DNA of 64,000 nt, from contig NZ_JPJE01000009.1 in the NCBI RefSeq assembly GCF_000765215.1, positions 1 to 64,000 of the forward strand, written 5' to 3'. Within the stretch, counting starts at the first letter, position 1, and every line of letters begins with the position of its first letter. Positions 61,742-64,000 of the stretch are shown here, piece by piece. The notes beneath the pieces are model-generated. The model did not search any database. It was not told where the DNA came from and saw only the letters and a program-made list of their open reading frames with translations. The translations under genes and the position numbers were made by a program. This stretch comes from Eubacterium sp. ER2 (lineage in GTDB: Bacteria > Bacillota > Clostridia > Lachnospirales > Lachnospiraceae).

Positions 61742-62749
61742 ATGGACCAGAGCCGGAAAAAGAAGAAGACAGCCAGGGCGGCCCTCTCCTTTATCATCCT
61801 GGGAGTCCTCCTGGCGGCGCTGGTATTCGCCTCCATCAATATCGGGAGCCTGCAGGTGTCCTTTGGGGAGCTGATAAGAGGGCTCTTTGTGGAGCGCATC
61901 GAGAACGTGGCGGCCATCTATGACCTGCGCTTTCCCAGGATCGTCATCTCCCTCTTTGCGGGGGCGGCGGTGGCGGTGGCGGGCGTCCTCTTCCAGGCAG
62001 TGCTGAAAAATCCCCTGGCAGACCCGGGCATCATCGGCATTTCCAGCGGGGCCAGCTTTATGGCGGTGCTGGTCACGGCCTTTCTCCCGGCCCTCTATTT
62101 CTTTACCCCTCTCTTTGCCTTTGGGGGAGGCGTGCTGGCCTTCTTCCTTGTGTACAGCCTGTCCTGGAAGGGGGGCTTAAGCCCTCTTCGCATCATCCTT
62201 ACAGGCGTGGCGGTGAGCGCTATGTTCTCGGGGCTCTCGGACGCCCTGAACTCCATGACAGGGGGCAACTCCTCCGGGGTGGCCTCCATCGTGGAGGGGA
62301 ACATCACCCAGAAGACCTGGGAGGATGTGCAGACCCTTCTGCCCTACGTCATCGTGGGGCTGGTGCTGGCAGTGCTGTTTTCCAAAATGTGCAATCTCAT
62401 GACTCTGGAGGACAAGACGGCCAGGGGGCTGGGAGTCAATGTCAACCTGATGCGCATCCTGATCTCCCTGGTGGCAGTGCTCCTTGCCAGCATTTCCACG
62501 GCAGTGGCGGGAGCCGTCAGCTTCCTAGGGCTCATCGTGCCCCATATGGGGCGCATCCTGGTGGGCAGCGACCACCGGGCCCTGGTGCCCTTTTCCATGC
62601 TGGCGGGTGCCTTTACCTTCCTTCTGGCGGACACCATCGGAAGGACCGTGGCGGCGCCCTACGAGGTGTCGGCCTCCATCATCATGAGCGTGATCGGCGG
62701 CCCGTTCTTTATCATTTTGCTTAGGAGGTCAAAGAAATATGCAGCGTGA
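61742..62749 (+). CDS. Haem ABC transporter permease (FecCD family)
   Basis: 335 aa, about ten membrane helices. Family marks: LRFPRIVISLFAGAAVAVAG, NPLADPGIIGISSGAS, and GLIVPHMGRILVGSDHR, the loop that contacts the ATPase. The start is odd: the ATG at 61,742 has GGAGG touching it, while a better ribosome site (AAGGAGAGGTGAGCC) serves ATG 61,711 in another frame, which reads MSEEKLTVPEDGPEPEKEE before the two frames meet in an A-rich run. A one-base shift there would give a longer N-terminus. Confidence 0.9.
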   Translation: MDQSRKKKKTARAALSFIILGVLLAALVFASINIGSLQVSFGELIRGLFVERIENVAAIYDLRFPRIVISLFAGAAVAVAGVLFQAVLKNPLADPGIIGISSGASFMAVLVTAFLPALYFFTPLFAFGGGVLAFFLVYSLSWKGGLSPLRIILTGVAVSAMFSGLSDALNSMTGGNSSGVASIVEGNITQKTWEDVQTLLPYVIVGLVLAVLFSKMCNLMTLEDKTARGLGVNVNLMRILISLVAVLLASISTAVAGAVSFLGLIVPHMGRILVGSDHRALVPFSMLAGAFTFLLADTIGRTVAAPYEVSASIIMSVIGGPFFIILLRRSKKYAA

Positions 62750-63527
62750 GGACAAGAAGAAGCCGGCTATGGAGGTGAGAGGGCTGTATTTTTCCTACGG
62801 GAAGAACAAAGTGCTAAGAGACGCCTCCTTTACCATCCAGGAGGGAGAAATAACCACCATCATGGGGGCCAACGGGTGCGGGAAATCCACCCTTTTCAAC
62901 CTGATGACAAAAAACCTCTGCCCCAGGAAGGGAAATATCTTCCTTGGGGGGAGGAATATCCAGAACCTGGCGCTGAAGGAGTTTGCCAGGAAGGTTTCCA
63001 TCGTGCACCAGTACAACACCTCCGCCGATGACATCACAGTGGAGCGGCTGGTGTCCTTTGGCAGAACCCCTCACATGAAAATGATGCAGGCCCGCAGCCA
63101 GGAGGACGAGGAGAAGATACGGTGGGCCATGGAAGTGACGAACGTGGAACAATACAGGTATCGGGAGGTGGGAAGGCTCTCCGGGGGCCAGAGACAGCGG
63201 GTGTGGATCGCCATGGCGCTGGTCCAGAGCACGAAGATCCTCTTCCTGGACGAGCCCACCACCTACCTGGACATCCGCTACCAGATTGAGATCCTGGAGC
63301 TGGTCCGGAGGCTGAACCGGGAGTACGGCATCACCATCATCATGGTCCTCCACGACATCAACCAGGCCATCCACTATTCGGACCGCATCATCGGGCTGAA
63401 GGACGGACGGGTGGCCGCCTGGGGCGCGCCGGAGGAGATCATCACGCCGGAGTGCATCCGGGAGCTGTACGGCATCTCCCTGGGCGTGACAAATGTAGAA
63501 GGAAAGAAATTTGTGCTCACCGTCTGA
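62739..63527 (+). CDS. Haem ABC transporter ATPase (FecE/HmuV-like)
   Basis: 262 aa, overlapping the permease end by 11 bases. Walker A MGANGCGKSTL (near 45), Q-loop VHQYN, signature LSGGQRQRVWIAMAL (near 147), Walker B ILFLDEPTTYLD, switch His VLHDINQAIHYSD. Energises haem import. Confidence 0.95.
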   Translation: MQREDKKKPAMEVRGLYFSYGKNKVLRDASFTIQEGEITTIMGANGCGKSTLFNLMTKNLCPRKGNIFLGGRNIQNLALKEFARKVSIVHQYNTSADDITVERLVSFGRTPHMKMMQARSQEDEEKIRWAMEVTNVEQYRYREVGRLSGGQRQRVWIAMALVQSTKILFLDEPTTYLDIRYQIEILELVRRLNREYGITIIMVLHDINQAIHYSDRIIGLKDGRVAAWGAPEEIITPECIRELYGISLGVTNVEGKKFVLTV

Positions 63528-63560
63528 GGGCGGTGAGCGAAAGAGACAGGAGAAAGCTAT

Positions 63561-63977
63561 ATGAACAACAAAAATCCGATTCGTTTCCTGTGGATCATCG
63601 CGGGATTTATCTGTCTGGGACTGGGGACAGTGGGCATTGTGCTGCCTATCCTGCCAACAGTCCCCTTTTATCTGGCCACTGTGTTCTGCTTTGCGAAGAG
63701 CTCCAGGAGGCTCCACGACTGGTTCCTGGGAACCGGTCTGTACAGGAAGCACCTGGACAGCTTTGTCAGGGGAAAGGGCATGACCATGCAGACGAAATGC
63801 TCCATTGTGGGGACCGTGACTGTGGTCATGGCCATTGGGTTTATCCTGATGAGAAATGTGCCCGTGGGCAGGATCTGTCTGGCCATTGTCTGGGTGTGCC
63901 ATGTCATTTATTTCTTCTTCCGGGTGAAGACCATCCCCAGAGAAGACAGAAAGGGGCAGGAGCAGGCCTATGATTAA
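63561..63977 (+). CDS. DUF454 (YbaN-like) inner membrane protein
   Basis: 138 aa, GACAGGAGAAAG upstream. About four membrane helices with [29 protein letters not shown], the DUF454 mark. DUF454 genes often sit beside haem or iron transport genes; the role is not known. Overlaps the next start by eight bases. Confidence 0.87.
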   Translation: MNNKNPIRFLWIIAGFICLGLGTVGIVLPILPTVPFYLATVFCFAKSSRRLHDWFLGTGLYRKHLDSFVRGKGMTMQTKCSIVGTVTVVMAIGFILMRNVPVGRICLAIVWVCHVIYFFFRVKTIPREDRKGQEQAYD

Positions 63978-64000
63978 GAAAAGACTTCTGGGACTTCTGT
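63970..64000 (+). CDS. Start of a further gene, cut by the window end
   Basis: ATG at 63,970 preceded by GGGGCAGGAG, reading [10 protein letters not shown]. Too short to identify; an ABC-type membrane protein would fit the context. Confidence 0.5.
   Translation, partial: MIKKRLLGLL

Overview
The window looks like the chromosome of a gut-type Firmicute, most likely a Lachnospiraceae/Clostridia member. The grounds are strong AGGAGG ribosome sites, frequent GTG/TTG starts, rho-independent terminators, single-copy tRNA arrays, NEAT-type haem surface proteins of clostridial style, and a siphophage of the type common in that family. The species cannot be named from the sequence.

Host left flank (1-10,390): tRNA-Asn, a membrane diguanylate cyclase, an XRE-type regulator, a YkvI-like transporter directly followed by kynureninase, then on the minus strand glycerate kinase, a CdaR-type regulator and a hotdog thioesterase. 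A 5'-truncated hydroxypyruvate/glycerate dehydrogenase follows, then a six-tRNA operon (Glu, Thr, CAT-anticodon, Asp, Val, Leu).

Prophage (10,364-52,620, about 42.2 kb): inserted at the 3' end of tRNA-Leu, bounded by a 60-bp direct repeat with one mismatch. Order: integrase, NYN-domain gene, repeat lipoprotein, ImmA-type peptidase, repressor/Cro switch with TTAACGGA operators, early genes, a replication module (ATPase, SSB-like, primase zinc finger, DUF927 helicase, iteron-rich origin-like region, resolvase, SF2 helicase), and a C5 methylase broken by one in-frame TAA. Then come late regulators, an accessory cassette (zinc ribbon plus TRADD-N-associated-type membrane protein), terminase, portal, MuF protein with an effector-like C-terminus, a tandem Tad2/DUF2829 protein, Prp protease, scaffold, capsid, connectors, tail genes including a frameshifted chaperone and collagen-like tail protein, holins, an amidase, and a small RHH-like/GNAT pair. 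At least two genes carry in-frame stops and one lacks a normal start, so the prophage may be partly decayed. Beyond attR lies the 3' stub of a second integrase, which marks an older integration at the same site, and then a free-standing structured small RNA.

Host right flank (52,860-64,000): a DUF5104-type lipoprotein, an SRAP protein, a LysR regulator, and an apparently iron-controlled haem-acquisition locus. Its control region has a Fur-like box, a sigma-A promoter, a DtxR-like palindrome and an attenuator-like terminator. The genes encode a small membrane-anchored protein, a secreted NEAT-like protein, a 908-aa surface protein joining an FMN-binding domain to NEAT domains, a Shp-like haem relay protein, an IsdE-like lipoprotein, a FecCD permease, an ABC ATPase and a DUF454 membrane protein. 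The order implies haem capture in the wall, relay across it, and import, with possible flavin-dependent reduction on the way.
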